Source: Chlorobium sp.
GTDB taxonomy: Bacteria > Bacteroidota > Chlorobiia > Chlorobiales > Chlorobiaceae
DNA: 61,236 nucleotides
Direction: 5' to 3'
Assembly: GCA_028282595.1 (NCBI GenBank)
Contig: JANQHQ010000038.1
Span: 1-61,236, forward strand
Shown here: piece after piece, positions 35,408 to 43,963 of the stretch
Position numbering within the stretch: the stretch's first letter is position 1
Layout: the number at the start of each line of letters is the position of its first letter
Notes under the pieces: model-generated
The model's database searches: none
What the model was told of the DNA's origin: nothing
The model's input: the letters and a program-made list of their open reading frames with translations, nothing else
Position numbers and translations under genes: made by a program

Positions 35408-35588
35408 TTATGCCTTTTTTTGGTGGTGTAGTAAAAAAGTTGTTTTTGTTTTTGCAGTTGTGTAAACTTTTCAAAAGAGTCAGGTGCAACGTCATACCCA
35501 TGAACGTCACAGACGATCAAGACCGGCCGATCAAACTCACGGCCTGATTGCTCGGAAGCTCTGATTCTTATCCCCCACCCTGATCTCC

Positions 35589-35641
35589 GGACACGAAGTC
35601 CGTGTGTCCTCCCTGTAGTTCTTGTTGTTCGGTAGTATAGA
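35589..35641 (+). promoter_or_regulatory. Hairpin and possible -10 region before cas10
   Basis: GGACAC (35589-35594) pairs with GTGTCC (35604-35609) as a hairpin. TATAGA at 35636-35641 resembles a -10 box about 30 bp before the cas10 ATG, with no convincing -35. The rest of the 263-bp gap after the small protein gene holds no gene. Confidence 0.3.
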
Positions 35642-35670
35642 CTTTCTGGATTACCTCAAGACCAAAAGCT

Positions 35671-37479
35671 ATGTCCGGCAATCAGTACCTCTTTCTCTTC
35701 ACCATAGGCCCCGTCCAGAGCTTCATAGAACAGGCCCGCAAGACCCGTGATCTTTTTGCAGGGAGTCAGATTCTTTCTGAGTTGACTCATGAGGCGATGA
35801 AAATGGTGGCTGAACAGAACAGCACGAACTCGTTTTTTTATCCCGACAAAGCGTCTGGCTCAAAACCAAACAGGTTTTTGGCTAAAGTAAACACCGGTGA
35901 TATTCAGGCATTTGGCGATACGATCGAAACCGCTGTCCGTACGAAATGGGTGCAATTGGCAACAAAATCATTTCATGATGCAAGGTTATCTCAAAACCTC
36001 CCGATTCTTGACAGGGCGTTTATCTCCGATTTGTCCAAACAAACCTGCCTTGAGCTGATTGCCCGGCAATCTTCCATAGCTGCTCGCCAGATTGCAGAGT
36101 TTCCCGATATCTACTGGACAGCGATTGAATATGATGGTACAGAGTACGCTTCGAAACTGAAAGAACTTGAACAGCTTCTTGCTGGGGTAAAGAACGTTAG
36201 GGTGTTCTGTCAGCTCGATGAGAAGAAGGGTAGCCGAAAGTGTGCTTTCGATGGTCAGCGTACAGCGCTCTTTTATAGGCCTGGCATTGATGAGAATAGA
36301 AAAGAAACAGAACCAAATTTTCTTTCTGATCAAAAACAGTCTGTAGTGCAATGGTTTGACCCAGGGGAGGCATTGAGCGCTGTTTCCCTTGTTAAACGAT
36401 TCTACCAGAAAGATCATAGGGGATTTCCATCGACAGCAGAAATTGCCTTGATGGATCGCATTGATGAGAATACGTTGAAGAGTACTTACAAAACATATTT
36501 TGATGGAGAAATTGACTATCAGTTGTTCTATAAGGAAAACCTGACGGAAAAGAATCTGCAAAAGCAGGGAATCGGGAAAAAAGCAGAAGCTAATTTTGAT
36601 GAGATCATCAAAGCGTTCGATAAGCTTACGGGAAGTAATCCGACAAAGTATTATGCGCTGCTTCTGTTCGATGGGGATGATTTTGGTGAGCTCTGGTCAG
36701 GCCAGAGGTTACTCAATGTTGCTGGATTGGAGGGGTTTCAAAAAAAACTGTCGAAACAGCTCCATGAGTATGCCAAACAAGCTCAAAACTGCCTAAAGAG
36801 CCCAAAAGGGGCAACCGTTTATGCCGGGGGTGATGATTTTTTAGGCTTTGTCAATCTGAACTCGCTGTTTGATGTGCTGAGAGAGTTGCGGGTGATGTTT
36901 GATAAGCTTGTATCTGAACCGCTGAAAGAACACCTGAACGAGGGGCAGGCAATTACTTTCACAGCAGGGGTAGTGATTGCCCATTACAAGACTCCTCTTG
37001 GTGAGGTGCTCAAAAAAGCCAGGGTGACTGAAAAGTGTGCGAAAAATGTGCCCAAAAAAGATGCCTACGGGATTGCTGTCATGAAGCACTCGGGCGAAAC
37101 GCGAGAGGGGTTTCTGCATTTTAACCTGAAGGCACAGACCGATACACTCTCTGCACTTAAGATGGTGGTTAGTGAACTAAAAAATCCTGATGGTTTTTCA
37201 AATACGTTCATAAAAGCATTTGAGCGGGAGATGCACTATCTGATGGACAGAGAGGATGGAACGGTAGGTCTGAATGACGGAGCACTACGCACTGAACTTC
37301 ATCGGGTGCTTTCTCGTTCCGCAAAAACGTTTGGCAAGGATAGACAGAAAAAGGCAGATGATTTTCTTGGGATTATTGAGTCGTTGCGGCAAGCCTCAGA
37401 TGCAGGGTCAGGAATGAGGAATTTCCTCTCATTACTCGATATTTGTGATTTCTTCAAGCGCAAAACATCAGAAGGGTAA
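35671..37479 (+). CDS. cas10: Type III-B Cas10/Cmr2, HD domain absent, cyclase motif intact
   Basis: This is the large subunit of the Cmr complex. The 602-residue product begins almost directly at the conserved TIGPVQSFIEQARKTRDLFAGS, which in longer Cmr2 proteins follows an N-terminal HD nuclease domain, so the HD domain is missing. The palm-domain motif GGDD is present at residues 386-389 (VYAGGDDFLGF). This predicts cyclic-oligoadenylate synthesis on target RNA binding, with no DNA cleavage by Cas10. It leads a tight operon, and cmr3 follows by 2 bp. It is AT-rich relative to flanking host genes. Confidence 0.95.
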   Translation: MSGNQYLFLFTIGPVQSFIEQARKTRDLFAGSQILSELTHEAMKMVAEQNSTNSFFYPDKASGSKPNRFLAKVNTGDIQAFGDTIETAVRTKWVQLATKSFHDARLSQNLPILDRAFISDLSKQTCLELIARQSSIAARQIAEFPDIYWTAIEYDGTEYASKLKELEQLLAGVKNVRVFCQLDEKKGSRKCAFDGQRTALFYRPGIDENRKETEPNFLSDQKQSVVQWFDPGEALSAVSLVKRFYQKDHRGFPSTAEIALMDRIDENTLKSTYKTYFDGEIDYQLFYKENLTEKNLQKQGIGKKAEANFDEIIKAFDKLTGSNPTKYYALLLFDGDDFGELWSGQRLLNVAGLEGFQKKLSKQLHEYAKQAQNCLKSPKGATVYAGGDDFLGFVNLNSLFDVLRELRVMFDKLVSEPLKEHLNEGQAITFTAGVVIAHYKTPLGEVLKKARVTEKCAKNVPKKDAYGIAVMKHSGETREGFLHFNLKAQTDTLSALKMVVSELKNPDGFSNTFIKAFEREMHYLMDREDGTVGLNDGALRTELHRVLSRSAKTFGKDRQKKADDFLGIIESLRQASDAGSGMRNFLSLLDICDFFKRKTSEG

Positions 37480-37481
37480 TC

Positions 37482-38513
37482 ATGGAAGTTGTTGCTCTGG
37501 ATGCTTTGGACACACTCTTTTTTCGTGATGGCAAGCCATTTTCCATGGGTGAAGAGACGTGGGCGAACGGACTTTTTCCTCCACCGCTTTCAGTTGTGTA
37601 TGGCGCGTTGCGGACGGCGTACTTTTCCGAACATATCGGGGAGTTGAAGCTCGCCAATGAAGGCGGGGATCCGACTTCTTCGCTGAGAATTACGTTTTCT
37701 GCTCTTTATGGAGGGGGAAGATATTATTACCCTTGTCCGCTCGATGTTGTTCAGAAAAAAAGCAAAACAGACAAAAAAGAGTACAGCTTGCTGAATCTCG
37801 TGGAGCGTCAGGTGGGATGTTGTTCCGGTCGATATGGAGTTGATCTGCCTATGCAGCTTCAATCTCAAGAGCTGGTTGAGGAGGCATCCGGCTTGATTGA
37901 TGAGATTTCATTCAATGAATACCTGCAAAGCAGTACAGTACCTCGTTACCCTTTGAATATTGAGAAGTTCGTGAAAGAAGAGCCGAAAGTAGGAATTGGC
38001 AGAAATAATCGTACGGGTGCCGCTGATGAGGGAATGCTTTACCGGGTCGGAATGACACGGATGCATCAGCTCAAATTGGTTGTTGGTTATAGCGGCCTCA
38101 CTATTTCAGGTTCTCTGATGCGGCTTGGTGGGGAAGGAAAGTCAGTATCTAAGGAAAGGACAGAAAAACCAGATGTTCAAGAACCAAAACCATCCCCCAA
38201 AACAGGAGATTTCTTCAAACTTTATCTGGCGACCCCTGCGATTTTCAAGGAGGGGTGGCGACCCGCACCGGAAACTGTTCCCGGGGCAAGGCTTGTTGCC
38301 GCTGTGGTAGGCAAGCCGCTGCATATCGGAGGCTTTGATATGAAAATCAAAAAGCCTAAGCCGATGCAACGGGCTGTTCCTGCTGGTAGCGTTTATTATT
38401 ATCAAGGAGAGAGTGAAGAGCTCAGGCGGCTTCATCATTACTCGATATCTGATTACGGGGAGAAGCAGGGGTACGGCCTTTATTATATCGGAAATGTAAA
38501 CAAGGATATGTGA
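37482..38513 (+). CDS. cmr3: Cmr3 RAMP subunit
   Basis: Cmr3 binds the crRNA 5' handle together with Cas10. The 343-residue protein has the N-terminal LDTLFFRDGKPFSMGEE..ANGLFPPPLSVVYGALR typical of Cmr3 and a C-terminal glycine-rich end (DYGEKQGYGLYYIG). It is located directly between cas10 and the CARF nuclease gene. Confidence 0.92.
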   Translation: MEVVALDALDTLFFRDGKPFSMGEETWANGLFPPPLSVVYGALRTAYFSEHIGELKLANEGGDPTSSLRITFSALYGGGRYYYPCPLDVVQKKSKTDKKEYSLLNLVERQVGCCSGRYGVDLPMQLQSQELVEEASGLIDEISFNEYLQSSTVPRYPLNIEKFVKEEPKVGIGRNNRTGAADEGMLYRVGMTRMHQLKLVVGYSGLTISGSLMRLGGEGKSVSKERTEKPDVQEPKPSPKTGDFFKLYLATPAIFKEGWRPAPETVPGARLVAAVVGKPLHIGGFDMKIKKPKPMQRAVPAGSVYYYQGESEELRRLHHYSISDYGEKQGYGLYYIGNVNKDM

Positions 38514-38515
38514 TT

Positions 38516-39847
38516 ATGAGTTGTATCGTAACGACGGTTGGTGCATCACTCTTCACAAATTACTTTGAGAAAGCCGAGGAATCCGAATTCATCAAGGCTG
38601 ATTATGAGGCGATAAAAGATTCGTTGTATAAGGACTGGGAGGATTGTGAAAACCGAATCAATAACATTAAAAATGATCCGGATTTTCGGAGATGGATTTC
38701 TCATAATCTTAACGATTCATGTGCAGAGATTGCAAGTTTGCTCAAAATACTGCGACATCTGGAAAGCGATAGTGAGTATAGTAAGTACCAAAAAGATGAA
38801 CTTAACATTCGTTTATTGGCGACCGATACGATTCCGTCAGGGCTGGCAGCCGAATTAATTATGGGACAGACCATTTTACATCCAGTAACGGGGAAGAAAA
38901 TGCCTGTCGATTTTTTCCCGAAAAGGGATGTTATCACAGGATTAAGAGTTGATGATGCAAAAGTTTTCCAGAAGGACGGGTTGCAAAATTTTATTCATCG
39001 TTTTTCTGGTTTGTATAGGCAATATGAACCATTGATTCTTAATGTTACCGGTGGTTATAAAGGTTTGATTCCTTATCTGACGTTGATCGGGCAAATCCGT
39101 GAAGTGCCTGTTATGTACAAGTTCGAAGAGTCCGAAGCTTTGATTACAATCCCTCAGTGGCCTGTCAATTTTGACGGAAAACTTGCAGTTGAATATGGAG
39201 ATCAACTTCAAAAAGTTACAAAAATTAACGAGGGCGATAAGAAGGCGTTCGTTAAAAAGCATATTCTTGATCGGGATGGTGATCTGACACCACTCGGCAT
39301 AATTCTGAAAGATTATGCTAAGGGGATAGATAGAAAAGATTTTTTAAATAAGAACCTCAGGGGTGATTGTGCCGAGTTTCGGTGGTTTGAGTACTATGTC
39401 TCCGAATATCCTGGTCGGATGGTACGCAGATCAGTTGGGAAAGGAAAAGAGAGGATTGCAGGAAAAATCATACAGGGCGAAGCTGATATCGTTGTTGAAG
39501 GTGATGAGCAGGTTATTATAGCTGAGTCTAAATCCTGCAAACATATTCATGATTTTGAAGACAAACTGCTTACTCAAATCAATCAATTATTGCAGGAGCT
39601 CAAGGATAATGAAATTGATCTTCACGAATATCATCTTTGTTTGTACTCGTCAGGGGCAGTAGATACATCTGAGTATTCCAAACATTCTGCAGTTCTGAGA
39701 GTTGGGGCGCTTGTTTCCAAATACTATCCAGAATGTGGCTTTGTTCTGAATTTAATGCGAAATGTCTATGAGTTGCAGAGCTTTATGCACAAGTCATTTT
39801 CAGAGATCCAAAAGGATATAAAACCAATAACTATACCAGCCAATTAA
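38516..39847 (+). CDS. CARF domain-PD-(D/E)XK nuclease (Can2/Card1-like effector)
   Basis: The 443-residue protein has an N-terminal CARF-type Rossmann domain with CIVTTVGASLF at the start and NVTGGYKG at 176-183, the ligand-pocket motif. The C-terminal PD-(D/E)XK nuclease core has D324 in GEADIVV and E337-x-K339 in IIAESKSCKH. Card1 and Can2 have this architecture and cut nucleic acid after binding cyclic tetra-adenylate. The CARF looks closest to the APE2256 type. It lies inside the cmr operon between cmr3 and cmr4. The ATG at 38516 is preferred; a GTG at 38510 is possible. Confidence 0.85.
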   Translation: MSCIVTTVGASLFTNYFEKAEESEFIKADYEAIKDSLYKDWEDCENRINNIKNDPDFRRWISHNLNDSCAEIASLLKILRHLESDSEYSKYQKDELNIRLLATDTIPSGLAAELIMGQTILHPVTGKKMPVDFFPKRDVITGLRVDDAKVFQKDGLQNFIHRFSGLYRQYEPLILNVTGGYKGLIPYLTLIGQIREVPVMYKFEESEALITIPQWPVNFDGKLAVEYGDQLQKVTKINEGDKKAFVKKHILDRDGDLTPLGIILKDYAKGIDRKDFLNKNLRGDCAEFRWFEYYVSEYPGRMVRRSVGKGKERIAGKIIQGEADIVVEGDEQVIIAESKSCKHIHDFEDKLLTQINQLLQELKDNEIDLHEYHLCLYSSGAVDTSEYSKHSAVLRVGALVSKYYPECGFVLNLMRNVYELQSFMHKSFSEIQKDIKPITIPAN

Positions 39848-39851
39848 TGCC

Positions 39852-40931
39852 ATGTTTCGACAAGCAACTCCGATCTTCCTGATATGCGAAACGCCGCTTC
39901 ATGCCGGTTCCGGTGATGATCTCGGCGTTGTAGATCTGCCGATCCAGCGAGAGCGGCATACCTCTTTCCCGAAAATCGAAGGCTCTTCATTGAAGGGAAG
40001 CTTGCGTGAGGCGTTTGAACATAAACTGACTGATGATGAGGAGCGCAAGAAAATTCACCTCGCCTTTGGCTTCGATGAAAAGACGCCCAACGAAAGCCCG
40101 GCTGTGAAAAAGCATTTTGGCGATGACAAGCAGTTTCAGGGGGCTTTGGGTTTCACTGACGCTCGATTGTTGCTCTTTCCCGTCAAGTCGATGAAGGGGG
40201 TGTTTGCCTGGATTACCTGCGAAAGAGTTCTTGAGCAGTTCAGGAAGGACTTGGCGTTGACTGATTGCAAAGATAAAGCTCAGATTGTGATCCCATCCGA
40301 GAACAGGGTCCCACAGCACTGCGAATTACTGTTTCAGAATAAGACCGGTAAGCATATAGTTTTGGAAGAGTACACTTTCACAGTGACAGAAGAAGATAAG
40401 CCTGAAGGTGCTACCACAAAATTGGCTTCATGGCTTTCAGATCAACTGTTTGATCGCGGCACGTACTGGCATAATCACCTATCGAAAAATCTTGTGGTTC
40501 TGTCGAAGGATGATTTTACGGATTTTGTAAACCTATCCACCGAGGTGATTACAAGAACGAAAATCAATAACGAGACAGGCACTGTTCAGGATGGCGCACT
40601 GTTTACCGAAGAGTATCTGCCATCGGAAAGTGTGCTCTATTCACTTGCTTTGTTCAGCCCGCTGTTCCACAAAGCAAAAACGATAGAGCCTTTTATGGGA
40701 TATATTCAGGATCAAGCTCTTGCTCCTGATGATCCTGAAATTGAAGATAAGGTTCAGCGTGATGAAGCTACAGAGGTCACTGCTGTAAAAAGCTTTTTTG
40801 GTAAGTTGCCGCCTGTCGTTCAAATTGGCGGGAATGCCACGCTTGGCAAAGGGTTGGTAAGGACAAAGTCCGTGAGTTCAGCGATGCCGATATCTCAGAA
40901 TGCATCGTCATCAGGAGGGGCTGAACAGTGA
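39852..40931 (+). CDS. cmr4: Cmr4 RAMP backbone/target-RNA nuclease subunit
   Basis: Cmr4 forms the crRNA-binding backbone and cuts target RNA at 6-nt intervals. The 359-residue protein begins with ETPLHAGSGDDLGVVDLPIQ, which includes the conserved aspartate of the cleavage loop, followed by GSSLKGSLREAFE. It ends GNATLGKGLV. It is slightly longer than typical (about 290-300), with a longer middle region. It overlaps cmr5 by 4 bp (GTGA). Confidence 0.93.
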   Translation: MFRQATPIFLICETPLHAGSGDDLGVVDLPIQRERHTSFPKIEGSSLKGSLREAFEHKLTDDEERKKIHLAFGFDEKTPNESPAVKKHFGDDKQFQGALGFTDARLLLFPVKSMKGVFAWITCERVLEQFRKDLALTDCKDKAQIVIPSENRVPQHCELLFQNKTGKHIVLEEYTFTVTEEDKPEGATTKLASWLSDQLFDRGTYWHNHLSKNLVVLSKDDFTDFVNLSTEVITRTKINNETGTVQDGALFTEEYLPSESVLYSLALFSPLFHKAKTIEPFMGYIQDQALAPDDPEIEDKVQRDEATEVTAVKSFFGKLPPVVQIGGNATLGKGLVRTKSVSSAMPISQNASSSGGAEQ

Positions 40932-41416
40932 CAAACCGAAGGCTTGAAACAGAGCGCAATCGCGCTGAGGCAGCGTATCAGTATGCGCATGAAGGCGTTA
41001 CAAGGTATGGAAAGAAAACGTCAGGACAGCAAGCTGATGGTGGCGAGGGGGGCGATGAAAATTACAAGTCAATTGTTGACAAGCTTCCGGCTCGAATACT
41101 CAACAACGGTTTAGGTATTGCCGTAGCCTTTCATTTTTCAAAGAGCAAAAATAAGAAGGGGGTAGAGACCGTCTATGGCTATGTCTGCAATCAACTCCGT
41201 CAATGGCTGTCTGATCAGGGGTATGTAGAAAGCACAACCATATCCGAATTTGCCCATAATGTTGTTGCTCTGTCGCCTGCTGATTCAAGGGCCGCTACCA
41301 ACGAAGCTCTTGCATTTCTGACATGGCTTCGACGATTTACGGATGGTCTAAGCGCACAAAACTCAAAATCAAACGATAAAAGCGGTTCCGATGGAAATAC
41401 AACAGGAGAAAGCTGA
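40928..41416 (+). CDS. cmr5: Cmr5 small subunit, copy 1
   Basis: The 162-residue helical subunit of the Cmr complex has KLPARILNNGLGIAVAFHF and a C-terminal EALAFLTWLRRFTDGL, the Cmr5 pattern. Start codon is GTG overlapping the cmr4 stop. A diverged second copy follows at 41520. Length is above the usual 120-150 because of an insert rich in glycine and asparagine near residues 30-45. Confidence 0.88.
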   Translation: MTNRRLETERNRAEAAYQYAHEGVTRYGKKTSGQQADGGEGGDENYKSIVDKLPARILNNGLGIAVAFHFSKSKNKKGVETVYGYVCNQLRQWLSDQGYVESTTISEFAHNVVALSPADSRAATNEALAFLTWLRRFTDGLSAQNSKSNDKSGSDGNTTGES

Positions 41417-41519
41417 GCTTTATCCGAGGTGGTCTCTGGCGAGTTAGGCTGTTTATGCCAAGAAGAATGACTTTGAGAACGAAGATGTTCAGGGTGTGGT
41501 AATACAGGATACTCATCAA

Positions 41520-41927
41520 ATGCAGGAATCAGAAAAATCACCTCAACTGACTACGCAGGAGGATTTGGTGTCGCCTTCGGCAAATGATAGTAGCTCACCA
41601 AACATTTCTGTTTTCGCCTACGACTGTGCTAAAGATGCGTTGCGTCTTGGTAATTGGTATAAAGAGTATAAAAACAACGCAAAATCTTTGACTATGATGA
41701 TTCGCACCAATGGACTTGGTGCGACAATGGCCTTTCTGGAAAGCAAGGATGAGAGGCATTTTGAAGAGCTTCTCAATAACATCAGGGAATTTCTGAGGTA
41801 CAAGGAGCCAGAGCTGAATGAGGGTGAATATTTTGAGGATTCTCACACAGTCAAAGAGTTGACAAAAGCTGTATTGACGTTTGTAAGTTGGTTAAGGCAT
41901 TTTTCATCTGGATTAATTCCGGGGTAA
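41520..41927 (+). CDS. Cmr5-like small subunit, copy 2
   Basis: The 135-residue protein shares the Cmr5 landmarks with copy 1: SLTMMIRTNGLGATMAFLES in the first half and VLTFVSWLRHFSSGL at the end. Overall identity to copy 1 is low by eye. A second small-subunit gene within a cmr operon is not the standard gene set. The ATG at 41520 is chosen; a GTG at 41496 is also in frame. It abuts the cmr6 ATG with no gap. Confidence 0.75.
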   Translation: MQESEKSPQLTTQEDLVSPSANDSSSPNISVFAYDCAKDALRLGNWYKEYKNNAKSLTMMIRTNGLGATMAFLESKDERHFEELLNNIREFLRYKEPELNEGEYFEDSHTVKELTKAVLTFVSWLRHFSSGLIPG

Positions 41928-42977
41928 ATGGCAAGAAAGAGTAAACAGAAAAAAAACATTGGGATACATGATTCCCTTCAGGATCAATTACTCAACACGG
42001 GTATGGCTTCAAAAGAGCAATTACCTTCTGAAAGAAAGACTCAACGGCCAAAATTAAAAAAAATGCAGAATGATGATCCCCTAATCGAACAAACGAGCTT
42101 GCCCAAAGACACAAAGGATGTGTTGAAGAATACAGAAGCCGATAATTTTGCTTTGAAGCTAAACCGAAGAGTCCGGTTTAAGTCGGATAAACCAAATGAA
42201 GCGCCGAAGCCTGTATTGTTCAAGAAAAAGACAAAAAATGATAACGAATACAAGCTGGGTTTTGTTTTTGACGAAGAACTGATTAAAGGTATTGCCGAGA
42301 GACAGTGGGAAGCGATACAAGGCTTAGGCTTAAAATTAATGACGATTGAGCTCAAGACAGATTGGCGTCTTGTTGTTGGTCTTGGCAATGAATCAGTGTA
42401 TGAGACATCAATGACATTGCACCACATACATGGCTTTCCCTATATCCCCGGTAGTGCTGTTAAGGGGATTGTCAGAAGCTGGATTATTACAGCGGTGTTT
42501 GGTGACAAAAATGATGATAATGGAGTGAAAATCGCTGATCTTAAAGAGGCGGAAACAAGAGCACTGGACGACAAAGGTTTTGTCGGAATATTCGGTAATA
42601 CAGAAGAGGCAGGCAAGGTTAGGTTCTTCGATGCATATCCGACAACCAAGCCAGAGATTGATACAGACATTATGAACCCGCATTTCGGGGGTTATTACGG
42701 AGATCAGAGCGGAGCAACTCCTCCAGCCGATTATCTGACACCGGTCCCTGTACCGTTTTTGACAGTGAAGGATACCAGCTTTCGATTTGTTATCGGGATT
42801 AAGAAAGCAGAAGAAAATAGCGTTATTCACGAGGAGAGCCGTCTGGACCAAGGCATCAAGTTAATTGATGTTGCAAGCGGATGGCTCGAAAAAGCATTAA
42901 CCGAGCATGGCATTGGCGCAAAAACAGCGGTTGGATATGGTTATATGAAGAATTTTCAGGCCGGAGAAGACGCATGA
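41928..42977 (+). CDS. cmr6: Cmr6 RAMP subunit with long basic N-terminal extension
   Basis: The 349-residue protein has a C-terminal RAMP core (about 120-349) with HHIHGFPYIPGSAVKGIVRSW, GNTEEAGKVRFFDAYP and GAKTAVGYGYM, typical of Cmr6. Residues 1-110 are rich in lysine, asparagine and glutamine and look disordered, extending the protein well past the family's usual 230-280 residues. It overlaps cmr1 by 4 bp (ATGA). Confidence 0.92.
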   Translation: MARKSKQKKNIGIHDSLQDQLLNTGMASKEQLPSERKTQRPKLKKMQNDDPLIEQTSLPKDTKDVLKNTEADNFALKLNRRVRFKSDKPNEAPKPVLFKKKTKNDNEYKLGFVFDEELIKGIAERQWEAIQGLGLKLMTIELKTDWRLVVGLGNESVYETSMTLHHIHGFPYIPGSAVKGIVRSWIITAVFGDKNDDNGVKIADLKEAETRALDDKGFVGIFGNTEEAGKVRFFDAYPTTKPEIDTDIMNPHFGGYYGDQSGATPPADYLTPVPVPFLTVKDTSFRFVIGIKKAEENSVIHEESRLDQGIKLIDVASGWLEKALTEHGIGAKTAVGYGYMKNFQAGEDA

Positions 42978-43957
42978 AGTCCATAACGTTTACTTGTGAA
43001 GTCGTGACGCCCATGTTCTTGGCTGGTGCCGATGGGCAAACGCCTGAACTGCGACCACCTTCGATCAAGGGGGTTATGCGTTTTTGGTGGAGGGCTTTGC
43101 ATGGAAATATGGCTATTGAAATACTAAGGGAAAAAGAAAATAAAATCTTCGGAGGCGTGGGTGATAATGCGTCAAGAAGTAAAATAAATATTCGCATTTC
43201 TCATCTTGAAATAAAGAAAAAATCACAGCTTCCTGTTAAAAGAATTTCTATGCCCTTGCCAAAGCAGGAGGACAAGGATGGCAGTATTGCAGGAGTCGAT
43301 TTGTTCAAGTATTTGTCTTATGGTGCCGAGAGAAGAGAATACATTGATGTCGGTTTTAAGTTCGAGGTGATATTCACATATCGCGATGATCGAATATCTA
43401 TTATTGACGATATTGTAAACCCCTTTTATGCTCTTTCGTTTTTTGGCGGATTAGGAGCTAAAAGCAGAAACGGATTTGGTTCATTTAAAATTAATGAGTG
43501 TTCAAATCAAAATATTCGACTTATTGTTCATCCCGAGGAATTTATTAAATCGTTGCCATCAGAGTCATTATCCGACTCAACCTGTAGTTATACAGCATTT
43601 TCAAAAGCCTATAAATTGCTCAAGACTGAAAAACCTCAGAGTTCCTGGGAGAGTTGCCTCGCTGTCATAGGAGGAGCATATGCTATTGAAAAAAGAAAAC
43701 TTGATAATGCTCATCATTACAATAAAAGAGCCTATATTGCAGCACCAATAATGCAAAGTAAAGTTCATTGGCACAAGGAACGACACGCAAAACAGTACTT
43801 TCTAAGCATCACTAATAATAATGGAGCATATACGGGATGGATTTTATTCTTGCCTTATCTCCACCGTTATAATACAAACACGGATTCTTATCATACTGCT
43901 ACTGATATGCTTAATAATGGTTTGTTACATCATGAGTTATCTCTTGTAACAATTTAA
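42974..43957 (+). CDS. cmr1: Cmr1 RAMP subunit
   Basis: Cmr1 caps the 3' end of the crRNA filament. The 327-residue protein begins with VVTPMFLAGADGQTPELRPP and has SIKGVMRFWWRALHG, the Cmr1 signature, with the glycine-rich GGLGAKSRNGFGSF in the middle. It is at the end of the operon and not at its usual first place. The ATG at 42974 is used, and the longer frame from 42881 lies within cmr6. Confidence 0.92.
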   Translation: MKSITFTCEVVTPMFLAGADGQTPELRPPSIKGVMRFWWRALHGNMAIEILREKENKIFGGVGDNASRSKINIRISHLEIKKKSQLPVKRISMPLPKQEDKDGSIAGVDLFKYLSYGAERREYIDVGFKFEVIFTYRDDRISIIDDIVNPFYALSFFGGLGAKSRNGFGSFKINECSNQNIRLIVHPEEFIKSLPSESLSDSTCSYTAFSKAYKLLKTEKPQSSWESCLAVIGGAYAIEKRKLDNAHHYNKRAYIAAPIMQSKVHWHKERHAKQYFLSITNNNGAYTGWILFLPYLHRYNTNTDSYHTATDMLNNGLLHHELSLVTI

Positions 43958-43963
43958 GTCGCC

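Noticed and set aside
35671..36300. HD nuclease domain in Cas10
   Set aside because: The protein starts directly at the conserved GPVQSFIEQARKTRDL region; no HD pair or room for the domain is seen upstream in frame.
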